From Clostridia bacterium (GTDB taxonomy: Bacteria > Bacillota > Clostridia > Christensenellales > Aristaeellaceae), in the NCBI GenBank assembly GCA_017512805.1, contig JAFWES010000070.1:1-64000 (forward strand): DNA of 64,000 bases. Direction: 5' to 3'. Positions 56,245-64,000 of the stretch are shown piece by piece. The notes under the pieces were generated by a model. That model ran no database searches, was not told where the DNA came from, and saw only the letters and a program-made list of their open reading frames with translations. The position numbers and the translations under genes were made by a program. Positions within the stretch are counted from its first letter, which is position 1. Every line of letters begins with the position of its first letter.

Positions 56245-59055
56245 ATGTTCGGACGGAAGAAGGAAACGGATCCGGAGGATGATGTGGTTGAAGAGGGCGA
56301 GGAACTGCCGGACGAGCAGGAAACCGGCTTTTTTTCCCCGGACTTTTCTCTGGAGGATGAAGGCGGCCCGGATGAAGAAGCGGAAAGCGCGGAGAAGCCC
56401 CGGAGGGAAAAGAAGGAAAGCCGCTTTTTCAAGCCGTCCCTGCGGAAGCCCAACTTTATTCTCAGCGTGGCGGTCAACGTGGTGCGGGTGGCGGCGCTGG
56501 TGGTTCTGCTGGCTGGGATCGCGCTGGCCGGGGCGGTGCTGGGGATCGCCAAGGGGTATGTGGAAACAGCGCCGGAGCTGGATCTGGCAGCGCTGGACGG
56601 GCAGGATCAGACCTCTTTCATCTATGATACCAACGGGGACCTGATTACCGAATACAAAGGAACGGAAAACCGGGTCATGGTGTCGCTGGCGGCGATGCCC
56701 CAGCAGCTGCGGAACGCATACGTGGCCGTGGAGGATGCCCGGTTTTATACGCACAGCGGCGTGGATTTGAAGCGGATATTCGGAGCGCTGGTGAACAACC
56801 TTACATCCAGCGGTACCCAGGGGGGCTCCACCATCACCCAGCAGCTGATCAAAAACACCCTGCTTTCCCCGGAACAGAGCTACAAACGGAAAATTCAGGA
56901 AGCCTGGCTGGCGATCCAGCTGGAACAGAAGTATTCCAAGGATGAAATACTGGAAAGCTATCTGAACACTATCTATCTGGGAGAGAATTATTACGGGGTG
57001 CAGGTGGCGGCGGAGGGATATTTCGGCAAATCCCTGGGAGAACTGACCCTGAGGGAATGCGCCATGTTGGCGGGGGTGACCAATAACCCCTACTACTACA
57101 ATCCCCGGAGGAACTTCTATACCAGGAAGAGCGAAGATACGGACTACGCGGCCATCACCAACAACAGGACCGACTACGTGCTTCGGTGCATGTATGAAAA
57201 CCAGTTTATCACCCGGGGCCAGTATGAGGAGGCCCTGAATGCAAGCACCGCGCATGTACTGGAGACATCCGCTTCAGCGGGGGACGCCATGTATCCCTAT
57301 GCCCACTATGTGGAATACGCGATTCAGGAAGTGGTGGATATATTCCTGAAAATGGACGGGCTGGAGGATAACGCCGGAAACCGGGCCCAGATGGAAAAGA
57401 AGCTGCGGACGGGCGGATACAGGGTGAAGCTGGCGCTGGATCCCAATATTCAGGAAACGGTCCAGGAGACCCTGGCCTCCTGGAACAAGTATCCCGCGCT
57501 GCGGGACCCGGCGGACAAGGTGTTCCGCAGCCGGAACTCCGACGGCACTTATACGGAAATTCCTCAGCCGCAGGCAGCCTGCGCGGTGCTGGATTACCGC
57601 ACCGGGGAACTGAAAGCGATCATCGGCGGCCGGGAAGAAGCGACGGCCAGAAAGACGCTGAACCGGGCGACGGATATGAAGATGCCGGTCGGCTCCTCCA
57701 TCAAGCCCATCGCGGTCTATGCCCCTGCCATCGAGCTGGGGGGCAGTCCGGCGTCCATCGCCTATAATATGCCACTGCCCATCGCGGGATGGCGGGACGC
57801 CAAGGGGAACGACTCCTGGCCGACCAATTATGGCGGCGGAGGATATGTGGGGCCGGAGACCCTGCGCACGGCCATGGCCAAATCCCACAACACGGCGGCG
57901 GCGTATACGCTTTTGACAAAGGTGGGAGTGGACCGGAGCGTTGATTTCCTGCATCGGATGGGAATTGACGATGATCATATTGACGCGACTCCCTTTGGCC
58001 TGTCCCTGGGTTCTTCGGGAATCACCCCCCTGCAAATGACGGTTGCTTTCGGGGTTCTGGCCAACGGGGGCGTCTATCAGGAACCCATCTCCGTTCTGGG
58101 CATCTCCGATTCCAATGGAGACGTGGTCTGGGACGGGCACCAGAATCAGGCGCGCCGGCGTGTCTTTGCCGACAGCACCGCCTGGATGATGGTGGACATG
58201 CTGAAGACAGCGGTCTCCTCGGGAACCGGAACCTCCGCCCGGATCAAAGGGCAGACGGTCGGCGGAAAAACGGGGACCAATTCGGATCAGAAGGGCGTTT
58301 TCTTTGCCGGGATGACGGGCTATTACGCCTCTGCCTTGTGGGTGGGGCATGATAATTACAAAGCCCTGAGCTCTAAATCCACCGGCAGCGGCGCGGCGGC
58401 TCCCCTCTGGCAGGCGTACATGAGCAAGCTGCATTCCGGCTTGCCTAACAAGGATATCCTGGAAGGGAATGCCGGGAATTATCATGTGACCCGGGTGGAG
58501 ACCTGCGCCGTCAGCGGACAGTTGGCGACGGAAGCCTGCCGGCATGACGCCATGGGATACGGGACGGTGACGGATTACTGGGCGGAAGGCACCCAGCCCA
58601 GGGTGTACTGCCAGATGCATACAACGGAGACGGTTTGCGCGGAAACGGGAATGCTGGCCTCCCCCTGGTGCCCGAATCAGGTCCTGCGCGGGGTTGTGAC
58701 CATTCCCATGGGGCATCCGCTGTACTCCTTTATCGGGACAGAATATCAGGAAACGCTGGAACAGTATCTGGGGACGGCAGCGGCTTCCGCGGGGGTGCAA
58801 TGCGCCTATCATAACGCGGATACGCAGACATCCGGCATTTCCGCCACCACGGCCTCCCTGATCGGGGACGCGAAGATGCTTCTGACCAGCGCGGAAACCA
58901 TGCTGCAGAGCATGGATCCTCAGAGCCCCGCCTGGCTGGCGGTGAACAACGCGGCGGCGACCCTGGAGGCGATTATCCTGCAGGAGGCCCCCAACCAGTC
59001 CGAAATTGCTTCCGCCATGGCGATGCTGACCCAGGCGATGGCGGGAATCTATTAA
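56245..59055 (+). CDS. Class A penicillin-binding protein (PBP1A-like)
   Basis: A 936-residue membrane enzyme that both polymerises and cross-links peptidoglycan. An acidic cytoplasmic N-terminus (1-70) precedes one membrane helix (about 85-110). The GT51 domain has VEDARFYTHSGVD (catalytic Glu near 163), GGSTITQQLIKN and RKIQEAWLAIQLE. The transpeptidase domain has S484-S-I-K487 in GSSIKP, SHNTAA and KTGT (675-678). The C-terminal 170 residues carry cysteine pairs (TCAVSGQLATEAC, CAETGMLASPWC), then a helical tail. The start follows AAGGAGG. Confidence 0.95.
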   Translation: MFGRKKETDPEDDVVEEGEELPDEQETGFFSPDFSLEDEGGPDEEAESAEKPRREKKESRFFKPSLRKPNFILSVAVNVVRVAALVVLLAGIALAGAVLGIAKGYVETAPELDLAALDGQDQTSFIYDTNGDLITEYKGTENRVMVSLAAMPQQLRNAYVAVEDARFYTHSGVDLKRIFGALVNNLTSSGTQGGSTITQQLIKNTLLSPEQSYKRKIQEAWLAIQLEQKYSKDEILESYLNTIYLGENYYGVQVAAEGYFGKSLGELTLRECAMLAGVTNNPYYYNPRRNFYTRKSEDTDYAAITNNRTDYVLRCMYENQFITRGQYEEALNASTAHVLETSASAGDAMYPYAHYVEYAIQEVVDIFLKMDGLEDNAGNRAQMEKKLRTGGYRVKLALDPNIQETVQETLASWNKYPALRDPADKVFRSRNSDGTYTEIPQPQAACAVLDYRTGELKAIIGGREEATARKTLNRATDMKMPVGSSIKPIAVYAPAIELGGSPASIAYNMPLPIAGWRDAKGNDSWPTNYGGGGYVGPETLRTAMAKSHNTAAAYTLLTKVGVDRSVDFLHRMGIDDDHIDATPFGLSLGSSGITPLQMTVAFGVLANGGVYQEPISVLGISDSNGDVVWDGHQNQARRRVFADSTAWMMVDMLKTAVSSGTGTSARIKGQTVGGKTGTNSDQKGVFFAGMTGYYASALWVGHDNYKALSSKSTGSGAAAPLWQAYMSKLHSGLPNKDILEGNAGNYHVTRVETCAVSGQLATEACRHDAMGYGTVTDYWAEGTQPRVYCQMHTTETVCAETGMLASPWCPNQVLRGVVTIPMGHPLYSFIGTEYQETLEQYLGTAAASAGVQCAYHNADTQTSGISATTASLIGDAKMLLTSAETMLQSMDPQSPAWLAVNNAAATLEAIILQEAPNQSEIASAMAMLTQAMAGIY

Positions 59056-59073
59056 ACGAAAGGGAGGGAATCC

Positions 59074-59781
59074 GTGAATACCATCGATATCGTGATTCTG
59101 GCCATTCTGGGGATCAGCACGCTGGTGGGGCTGTACAGGGGGTTTATCTCCTCGGTGGCTTCCCTGGGAGGATGTGTGCTGTCCCTGGGGGTCACCTTCT
59201 GGCTGAACCCGAAGCTCGTGGCCTGGGTTCAGAGTCATCCTGAGTTCCTGCGGACGCTCATGTCCTATACGGACGCGGGGACCCGCATCGGGGACCAAAC
59301 GCTGGCCCAGACCAGTGTCAGCGGGCTGAACACCGCCGCCATTTCGGAGGTGCTCAGCCGGGTGAATCTGCCCGGGCCGCTGAACACCCTCTTGCAGAAC
59401 AACCTGCAGGGGCAGGCTTTTCAAAGTATGGGCCTGGACCGGGTGGGAGACTACGTGAGCCAGACCATCGTCAGCGCGGTGGTGAACGTGCTCTGCTTTC
59501 TGGCCTGCTTTCTGGTATGCTTCCTGCTGATGCATCTGGTGCTGAATTTCCTGAAGGTGGTGTTCCGATTCCCGGTTCTTAAACAGATGAATTCTCTGGT
59601 GGGAGGCGTGTTCGGGCTTTTGCGTGGCGCGCTGCTGTGCTGCCTGGCCTTTGCGCTGCTTCCGCTGATCCAGACCGTCGTGCCCCTGAAGGGGGTCGAC
59701 GAATTGCTGGCGGACAGCCAATTGGCTCCGTTTTTTAACAGCCGGGATCTGATTCTGGCCATCATGCGGGGGCGGCTGTAG
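59074..59781 (+). CDS. CvpA family membrane protein
   Basis: A 235-residue protein with about four membrane segments. The start MNTIDIVILAILGISTLVGL, then YRGFISSVASLGG, is the CvpA hallmark; TM segments include VVNVLCFLACFLVCFLLMHL and LLRGALLCCLAFALLPLI. CvpA-like proteins are linked to envelope integrity and colicin V export in enterics; the function in Clostridia is unknown. The start is GTG 59074 after AGGGAGG, 19 bases past the PBP stop, so the two are co-transcribed. Confidence 0.88.
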   Translation: MNTIDIVILAILGISTLVGLYRGFISSVASLGGCVLSLGVTFWLNPKLVAWVQSHPEFLRTLMSYTDAGTRIGDQTLAQTSVSGLNTAAISEVLSRVNLPGPLNTLLQNNLQGQAFQSMGLDRVGDYVSQTIVSAVVNVLCFLACFLVCFLLMHLVLNFLKVVFRFPVLKQMNSLVGGVFGLLRGALLCCLAFALLPLIQTVVPLKGVDELLADSQLAPFFNSRDLILAIMRGRL

Positions 59782-59785
59782 GGGA

Positions 59786-59814
59786 TTGACAGAAAGAAAA
59801 AGTTTTGTTATATT
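59786..59814 (+). promoter_or_regulatory. Promoter of the thioredoxin gene
   Basis: -35 TTGACA (59786-59791), 17-bp spacer, -10 TATATT (59809-59814). Confidence 0.8.
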
Positions 59815-59901
59815 ATATTTGATCAAATGTTTTTAAAGCGTTTGATGCGGAGAACGAAAAGCGCCTGCGGGCAAATGAAACGAAACGGAGGAAAACGGAC
59901 A

Positions 59902-60216
59902 ATGGTAAAGAAGGTAGACGGACAGGGATTTGTGAATGAAGCGAAGGCGGCGGACGTGGCTGTGGTGGATTTCAACGCCACCTGGTGCGGGCCCTGCAAG
60001 ATGCTGGCGCCCGTGCTGGAAGCGGTGAGCGAAGAACTGGCGGGCAAGGTGTCCTTCTATGGGGTGGACGTGGACGAGTGCCCCGAGCTGGCGGCGGAAT
60101 ACCGGGTGCAGAGCGTGCCCTGCCTGGTGCTGCTGAAGAAGGGGCAGCTGGTGGATCAGTCCATTGGTTTCAAGCCTCAGGCGGCCATCAGCGCGTGGAT
60201 TAACGGGAACCTGTAA
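59902..60216 (+). CDS. trxA: Thioredoxin
   Basis: A 104-residue thiol-disulfide oxidoreductase with the active site ATWCGPCKMLAPVLE and the cis-proline segment VQSVPCLVLLKKGQ. It has an additional cysteine before each of the conserved prolines of the VDVDECPELA and SVPCLV stretches. ATG 59902 follows CGGAGG; an in-frame codon 25 residues earlier lies in the leader. pepT follows after 36 bases. Confidence 0.95.
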   Translation: MVKKVDGQGFVNEAKAADVAVVDFNATWCGPCKMLAPVLEAVSEELAGKVSFYGVDVDECPELAAEYRVQSVPCLVLLKKGQLVDQSIGFKPQAAISAWINGNL

Positions 60217-60252
60217 TCGCGGATTGTACATGACGATTCGGAGGATGGGAAC

Positions 60253-61454
60253 ATGGCGACGGTACTGGATCGGTTTCTGAAATACGTACAGGTGGAAACA
60301 ACTTCTTTTGAAGCCAATGAAACGTGCCCTTCCACCCCGGGGCAGCTGGAGCTGGGGCGATGCTGGCGGAAGAGCTGCGCCAGATGGGCGTCGGGGACGC
60401 CCGGATGGATCAGCACGGATATGTGTACGGCAGCATCCCGGCCAAGGGAGAAGGGGCCAGGCCGGCGATCGGGCTGATCGCCCATATGGATACTTCCGAC
60501 GGGGTGGTGGGGAAGACCACTCCCCGGATCGTCAAGGACTATGACGGCGGCCCGATTCCGCTGGCCAACGGGGTGGTGATCGACGGGTTTGACTTCCTGC
60601 CCTCTCTGAAGGGAATGGACCTGGTGGTCACCTCCGGAGACTCCGTCCTCGGGGCGGACGACAAGGCGGGGGTTGCGGAGATCATGACCCTTTGCGAACG
60701 GATGACGGCGCCGAATGCCCCGGATCACGGGAAAATCTGCATCGCCTTTACCCCGGATGAAGAGATAGGCCGCGGCGCGGATCTCTTCGATGTTCCGGGT
60801 TTTGGGGCTGACTATGGCTACACCGTGGACGGCGGGCCGTTGGGGGAGCTGGAATACGAATGCTTTAACGCCGCCTCCTGCAGGGTCCGCGTCAAGGGCG
60901 TTAACATCCATCCCGGTTCCGCCAAAAACCAGATGAAGAACGCCTGCCTGATCGCCATGGAGTATGCCGGCATGCTGCCCCCCTGGGAGCGGCCGGAGCA
61001 CACGGAGGGCTACGAGGGTTTCTATCATCTGAACGCCATGAGGGGGGACGAGGAAGCCGCGGAGCTGCGGTACATCATCCGGGACCATGACGCGGGGGTC
61101 TTTGAAGAAAGAAAGGCCACGGCGCTGCGGGTGGGCGAATACCTGAACCGGAAGTACGGGGAAGGCACCGTGACGGTAGAGCTGAAGGATTCCTATCGGA
61201 ACATGAAGGAGATTGTGGAGCAGCATCCGGAGATTCTGGAAAAGGCGAAGGAGGCCTTCCGGGCCTGCGGGGTGGAGCCTGTGGTGTGTCCCATCCGGGG
61301 CGGCACCGATGGAGCTCGGCTGTCCTATATGGGGCTGCCCTGCCCGAATCTGTCCACCGGCGGATACAATTATCACGGGCGGAAGGAGCTGATTCCCGTC
61401 CAGAGCCTGGAGAAGATGGTGGATGTGCTGGAAGCGCTCGTGACCCGGGCCTGA
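60253..61454 (+). CDS. pepT: Peptidase T (tripeptidase), interrupted by a one-base deletion
   Basis: PepT is a zinc aminotripeptidase of the M20 family. The gene starts MATVLDRFLKYVQVETTSFE, reads ETCPSTPGQLELG to about 60357, and then leaves frame. The family sequence MLAEELRQMGVGDARMDQHG resumes at 60360 in the +2 frame, since the Arg codon before it has only two bases (60358-60359). Downstream, IAHMDTSDGV, LGADDKAGVAEI, FTPDEEIGRGADLFDV, VDGGPLGELEYECFNA and GGYNYHGRKE supply the metal and catalytic residues. With the base restored the length is about 400 residues, as expected. No other damage is seen. Confidence 0.88.
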
Positions 61455-61527
61455 GGCCTGCCTTTTCCGGGATAGAGGGACAAACCGGTCGAAAAGGACT
61501 CGAAGGGGCGTTTATAAAGGAGAAGGG

Positions 61528-62082
61528 ATGGACTTCAAATACAAAGTGGTGTTCAGCCGCCGCAAGACGCTGGGCCTGTCCATCAGCAACGGGGAGCTGC
61601 TTGTACGGGCGCCCTGGGGAAAGCCGAAGGGCATGATCGACAGTCTGATCAGGGAGAAAGCCGGCTGGATTGAACAGCATCTGGCGGAAAGCAAAGCGCG
61701 GATGCGGGAGGCGGAGGAAGTCGGTCATCTGACGTACGAAGAGCTGCGGGCGCTGGGGGAAGAAGCCGTGAAGGTGATTCCCGAACGGGTGAGGCACTAC
61801 GCTCCATTGATCGGCGTGCGGCCCCGGGGGATTACCGTCCGGAATCAGAAAACCAGATGGGGCAGCTGTTCCGCAAAGGGGAACCTGAATTTCAACTGCC
61901 TGCTGATGCTGGCGCCCCGGGAGGTGCTGGACTCGGTGGTGGTGCACGAGCTGTGCCATTTGAAGGAAATGAACCATTCCGATCGTTTCTATGCGGAGGT
62001 GTACCGGGTTTTCCCGGATTACGACCGGTGTGACCGATGGCTGAAGACCGAGGGAAAGGTTCTGCTGGCCAGGATGATATGA
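61528..62082 (+). CDS. YgjP-like metallopeptidase (DUF45/M48-like)
   Basis: A 184-residue protein of the YgjP/DUF45 family. It has the zinc motif VVHELCHLKEMNHSDRFY and the conserved KTRWGSCSAKGNLNFNCLLM. The family is predicted to be a cytoplasmic metal-dependent protease; substrates are unknown. Members are sometimes beside type I restriction genes, but none is here. ATG 61528 follows AAAGGAGAAGGG. Confidence 0.9.
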   Translation: MDFKYKVVFSRRKTLGLSISNGELLVRAPWGKPKGMIDSLIREKAGWIEQHLAESKARMREAEEVGHLTYEELRALGEEAVKVIPERVRHYAPLIGVRPRGITVRNQKTRWGSCSAKGNLNFNCLLMLAPREVLDSVVVHELCHLKEMNHSDRFYAEVYRVFPDYDRCDRWLKTEGKVLLARMI

Positions 62083-62095
62083 CAGAAGGACAGAA

Positions 62096-62126
62096 AAGCT
62101 CCCGCCGGGGTTTCCGGCGGGAGCTT
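62096..62126. terminator. Bidirectional terminator between DUF45 and AraC-type genes
   Basis: A perfect 13-bp stem (62096-62108 with 62114-62126) with a 5-base loop. It lies between convergent genes; T-tracts are short on both strands. Confidence 0.8.
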
Positions 62127-62168
62127 CGTTCAGTTTCGGAAGAACGAATGGTTGAACCGTAATCAAAA

Positions 62169-63071
62169 TCAATATTCTCCGTATATCGCCCGATACTGGG
62201 AAGGCGTACAGCTTTTGTATTCCCGGAACGCCCGGTTAAAGGAGGCCACGCTGCCGAAGCCGCTTTCCTCCGCCACCTGGGCCATGGATTTATCGGTCCG
62301 GATCAGAAGCTCCATCGCGACCTGAATGCGCCGCTGGCTCAGGTATCCCCGGAACGAATGCCCCGTTTGCTGCTTGAAGGAGCGGGAGAAATAGAACCGG
62401 CTGAATCCGGTAAAGTCCGCCAGATCCTCAAGGGTCACGTTCTCCCGGTAGTGCTGGTCAATATAGCTCATGGCGGAGCTGATGACCTGCCGGTCCACGG
62501 CGGGAGATTCCTTCTCGTTATGCTGGTAAATACCGCTCAGGTATTTCTGGCCCAGCAGGCTGTACATCCGGACCAGATCGCTGAAGCACATGGAATTCCA
62601 CAGCAGTTCCCGCTGCTGATAGACGGCCCACACATGATTCAGCAGTTTCCTTATTTCTTCGTGGGTTTCCGATCCGTCATGCAGGTGGAACACCTTATTA
62701 AAGTGTTCCCCGAGCTTCTTGATGTCCCGCATCTCCAGCAGCGGCTCCATCTCAAACAGGAACAGAAGCCGGCTGCTGTTCTCTCCCATGGACAGCCCAT
62801 GCAGAACCTCCGGCGGAATGATCAGGATCTCTCCCGCTTCCACGCGATAGCTCTGTTCGCCGATTTGATAATCCACATGGCCCTCCAGGGTCAGGAGAAT
62901 CTCCACCGCCGAATGCTGGTGCAGGTCATACCGCCAGGGTACATCCGAATACCATACCCGCAGGGAGGCATCCTCCGGATAGGTTACAAATTCACGTCTT
63001 CCCCGCAGAACCCGAAACCCGTCCTCATAGAGGGATCGCCGTTCCCGGGTCCGGGCTTTGGTTTCCGCCAT
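62169..63071 (-). CDS. AraC family transcriptional regulator
   Basis: A 300-residue regulator with an N-terminal cupin sensor (YDLHQHSAVEILLTLEGHVD, ILIIPPEVLHGLSMG) and a C-terminal double helix-turn-helix (LEDLADFTGFSRFYFSRSFK and SMAQVAEESGFGSVASFNRA, FREYKSCTPSQYR). Such proteins usually sense a sugar and activate nearby transport genes. It lies downstream of, and on the same strand as, the LplC-like permease gene, 145 bases away, so it probably controls that importer. ATG 63071 follows GGGGGG. Confidence 0.93.
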   Translation of the reverse strand: MAETKARTRERRSLYEDGFRVLRGRREFVTYPEDASLRVWYSDVPWRYDLHQHSAVEILLTLEGHVDYQIGEQSYRVEAGEILIIPPEVLHGLSMGENSSRLLFLFEMEPLLEMRDIKKLGEHFNKVFHLHDGSETHEEIRKLLNHVWAVYQQRELLWNSMCFSDLVRMYSLLGQKYLSGIYQHNEKESPAVDRQVISSAMSYIDQHYRENVTLEDLADFTGFSRFYFSRSFKQQTGHSFRGYLSQRRIQVAMELLIRTDKSMAQVAEESGFGSVASFNRAFREYKSCTPSQYRAIYGEY

Positions 63072-63216
63072 GGTTATCCCCCCTTTTTTTCCGGTCTTTC
63101 CGCTTCTTCTACGCGCTGCCGGATGATCACCGGGCGCTCCGGTTCCCGTCCCTTTTGTGGATAGAGACCCAAGGACCCTTCGCCTTCCTTCCGGGGAAGG
63201 GAATCGGGCGGCTCCG

Positions 63217-64000
63217 TTATCCTTTGACGGAGCCCAGCGCCATGCCGGTCACGAAATACTTCTGCAGGAAGGGATACACGATCAGGATCGGCACCGCGGA
63301 CACCACAGAAATAGCAGCCCGTACGGTGATCGGCGCCACCCGGTTGGCGTTGGCCAGGGCGTCCGCCGTGGCGTTGGCGGCGTTGGAGCTGTTCTGGGTG
63401 GTGGCCAGCTTCATCCGCAGCAGGTACTGCAGCGTATACAAATCCTTCTTGCTGCCGTTGTACAGGTAGGTGTCGAACCAGCTGTTCCAGCTGCCCACGG
63501 CCACAAACAGCGCCACCGTGGCCATAACCGGCAGGCACAGGGGCAGAATGATCTGGAAGAAGGCCCGCAGGTCCCCCGCCCCGTCGATGTGGGCGGATTC
63601 CACCAGCGCGTCCGGCAGTCCCTGGATATAGGTCCGGATCACAATCATGTTGAAGCAGCTGAACATGGTGGGAATGATGTAAACCCAGTAGCTCCTGGAC
63701 AGCTTCAGCGTGGAGGAAATCAGCAGGTAGTTGGGAATCAGCCCTGCGTTCACATACATGGTCAGAACCAGAACCGTGGTAATAAACTTCCGCAGCACGT
63801 ATTCCTTCCGGCTCAGGGCGAAGGCCAGCATGGAGGTGAAGAACAGGTTGGTCAGCGTGGTGATCACCGTCTTGGACAGGGAAATCCAGAAAGCCCGGTA
63901 TACCGCTGTATCATTCAGCAGCTCCCTGTAGGCGTCCGTGCTGAAAACCCGGGGCCAGATGCCGATGTTGCCCTTCACGGCGTCCATGCCGTCGTCGAAG
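63217..64000 (-). CDS. ABC sugar importer permease, LplC-like (5' end outside window)
   Basis: At least 260 residues of a CUT1 permease; the frame stays open through the window end, reading FDDG before MDAVKGNIGIWPRV, so the N-terminus lies beyond 64000. The EAA loop is VESAHIDGAGDLRAFFQIIL and the C-terminus KYFVTGMALGSVKG. It is similar to, but clearly different from, the LplC-like permease at 14766-15689, and probably belongs to a separate oligosaccharide importer under the adjacent AraC regulator. Confidence 0.92.
   Translation of the reverse strand, partial: FDDGMDAVKGNIGIWPRVFSTDAYRELLNDTAVYRAFWISLSKTVITTLTNLFFTSMLAFALSRKEYVLRKFITTVLVLTMYVNAGLIPNYLLISSTLKLSRSYWVYIIPTMFSCFNMIVIRTYIQGLPDALVESAHIDGAGDLRAFFQIILPLCLPVMATVALFVAVGSWNSWFDTYLYNGSKKDLYTLQYLLRMKLATTQNSSNAANATADALANANRVAPITVRAAISVVSAVPILIVYPFLQKYFVTGMALGSVKG

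Overview
The window looks like chromosomal DNA from a moderately GC-rich member of the Clostridia (Bacillota), probably an anaerobic gut or rumen carbohydrate user. The reasons are: housekeeping promoters close to TTGACA-17-TATAAT, strong AGGAGG ribosome binding sites, several TTG and GTG starts, a SAM-I riboswitch on metK, a CIRCE operator on groESL, an NfnAB-type transhydrogenase, and several CUT1 sugar transporters. The family placement is inference; there is no rRNA or tRNA here to anchor it. Almost all genes lie on the + strand. I see no phage, insertion sequence, CRISPR array or tRNA.

Layout. 1-8.5 kb: 3' end of tuf, a TSCPD protein, a DEAD-box helicase, a minus-strand zinc-ribbon gene preceded by a promoter and about 235 nt of structured non-coding sequence, araD, a HerA-like ATPase, mscL, and metK with its SAM-I riboswitch (metK carries a one-base deletion). 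8.6-13.6 kb: nfnAB, pta, metY. 13.7-17.6 kb: an oligosaccharide ABC importer with a cluster of intergenic hairpins and a 28-bp repeat before the binding-protein gene. 17.7-22.2 kb: a large secreted transglutaminase/DUF4214/repeat protein and a secreted metallo-beta-lactamase-fold protein, convergent on a shared terminator. 22.2-30 kb: rpoB-rpoC. 30-35.7 kb: glycogen synthase with a C-terminal SCP2-like domain, then a partner-switching module (STAS, unknown protein, Cache-HAMP-PP2C phosphatase, RsbW-like kinase). 35.8-37.3 kb: exonuclease III and a family 4 uracil-DNA glycosylase. 37.4-44.1 kb: maltodextrin importer (malE, malF, malG, msmX) and a GH13 amylase. 44.2-47.4 kb: a pseudo-receiver protein, an SPFH/zinc-ribbon protein, mutY. 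47.4-50.4 kb: groES-groEL and a secreted acidic protein. 50.4-53.8 kb: capsule-type tyrosine phosphatase, LCP protein, chain-length regulator and tyrosine kinase. 53.9-59.8 kb: recO, rpsF-ssb-rpsR, a class A PBP, a CvpA-like protein. 59.8-64 kb: thioredoxin, pepT (also with a one-base deletion), a DUF45 metallopeptidase, and a minus-strand AraC regulator next to an ABC permease cut by the window end.

How it fits together. Imported maltodextrin and other oligosaccharides (two importers, GH13 amylase, GlgA) feed fermentation (Pta) with electron balancing by NfnAB. metK and metY serve methionine and SAM metabolism. The surface-facing genes (PBP1, LCP and tyrosine-kinase module, secreted repeat proteins) and the Cache-PP2C switch suggest active envelope remodelling in response to outside signals. 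The observations most worth following are the structured RNA candidate at about 2765-2999, the GlgA-SCP2 fusion, the partner-switching module without a sigma factor, the transglutaminase/DUF4214 protein with nine 33-bp repeats, and the hairpin/direct-repeat cluster at 15687-15823. The two single-base deletions, in metK and pepT, look more like sequencing errors than gene decay.
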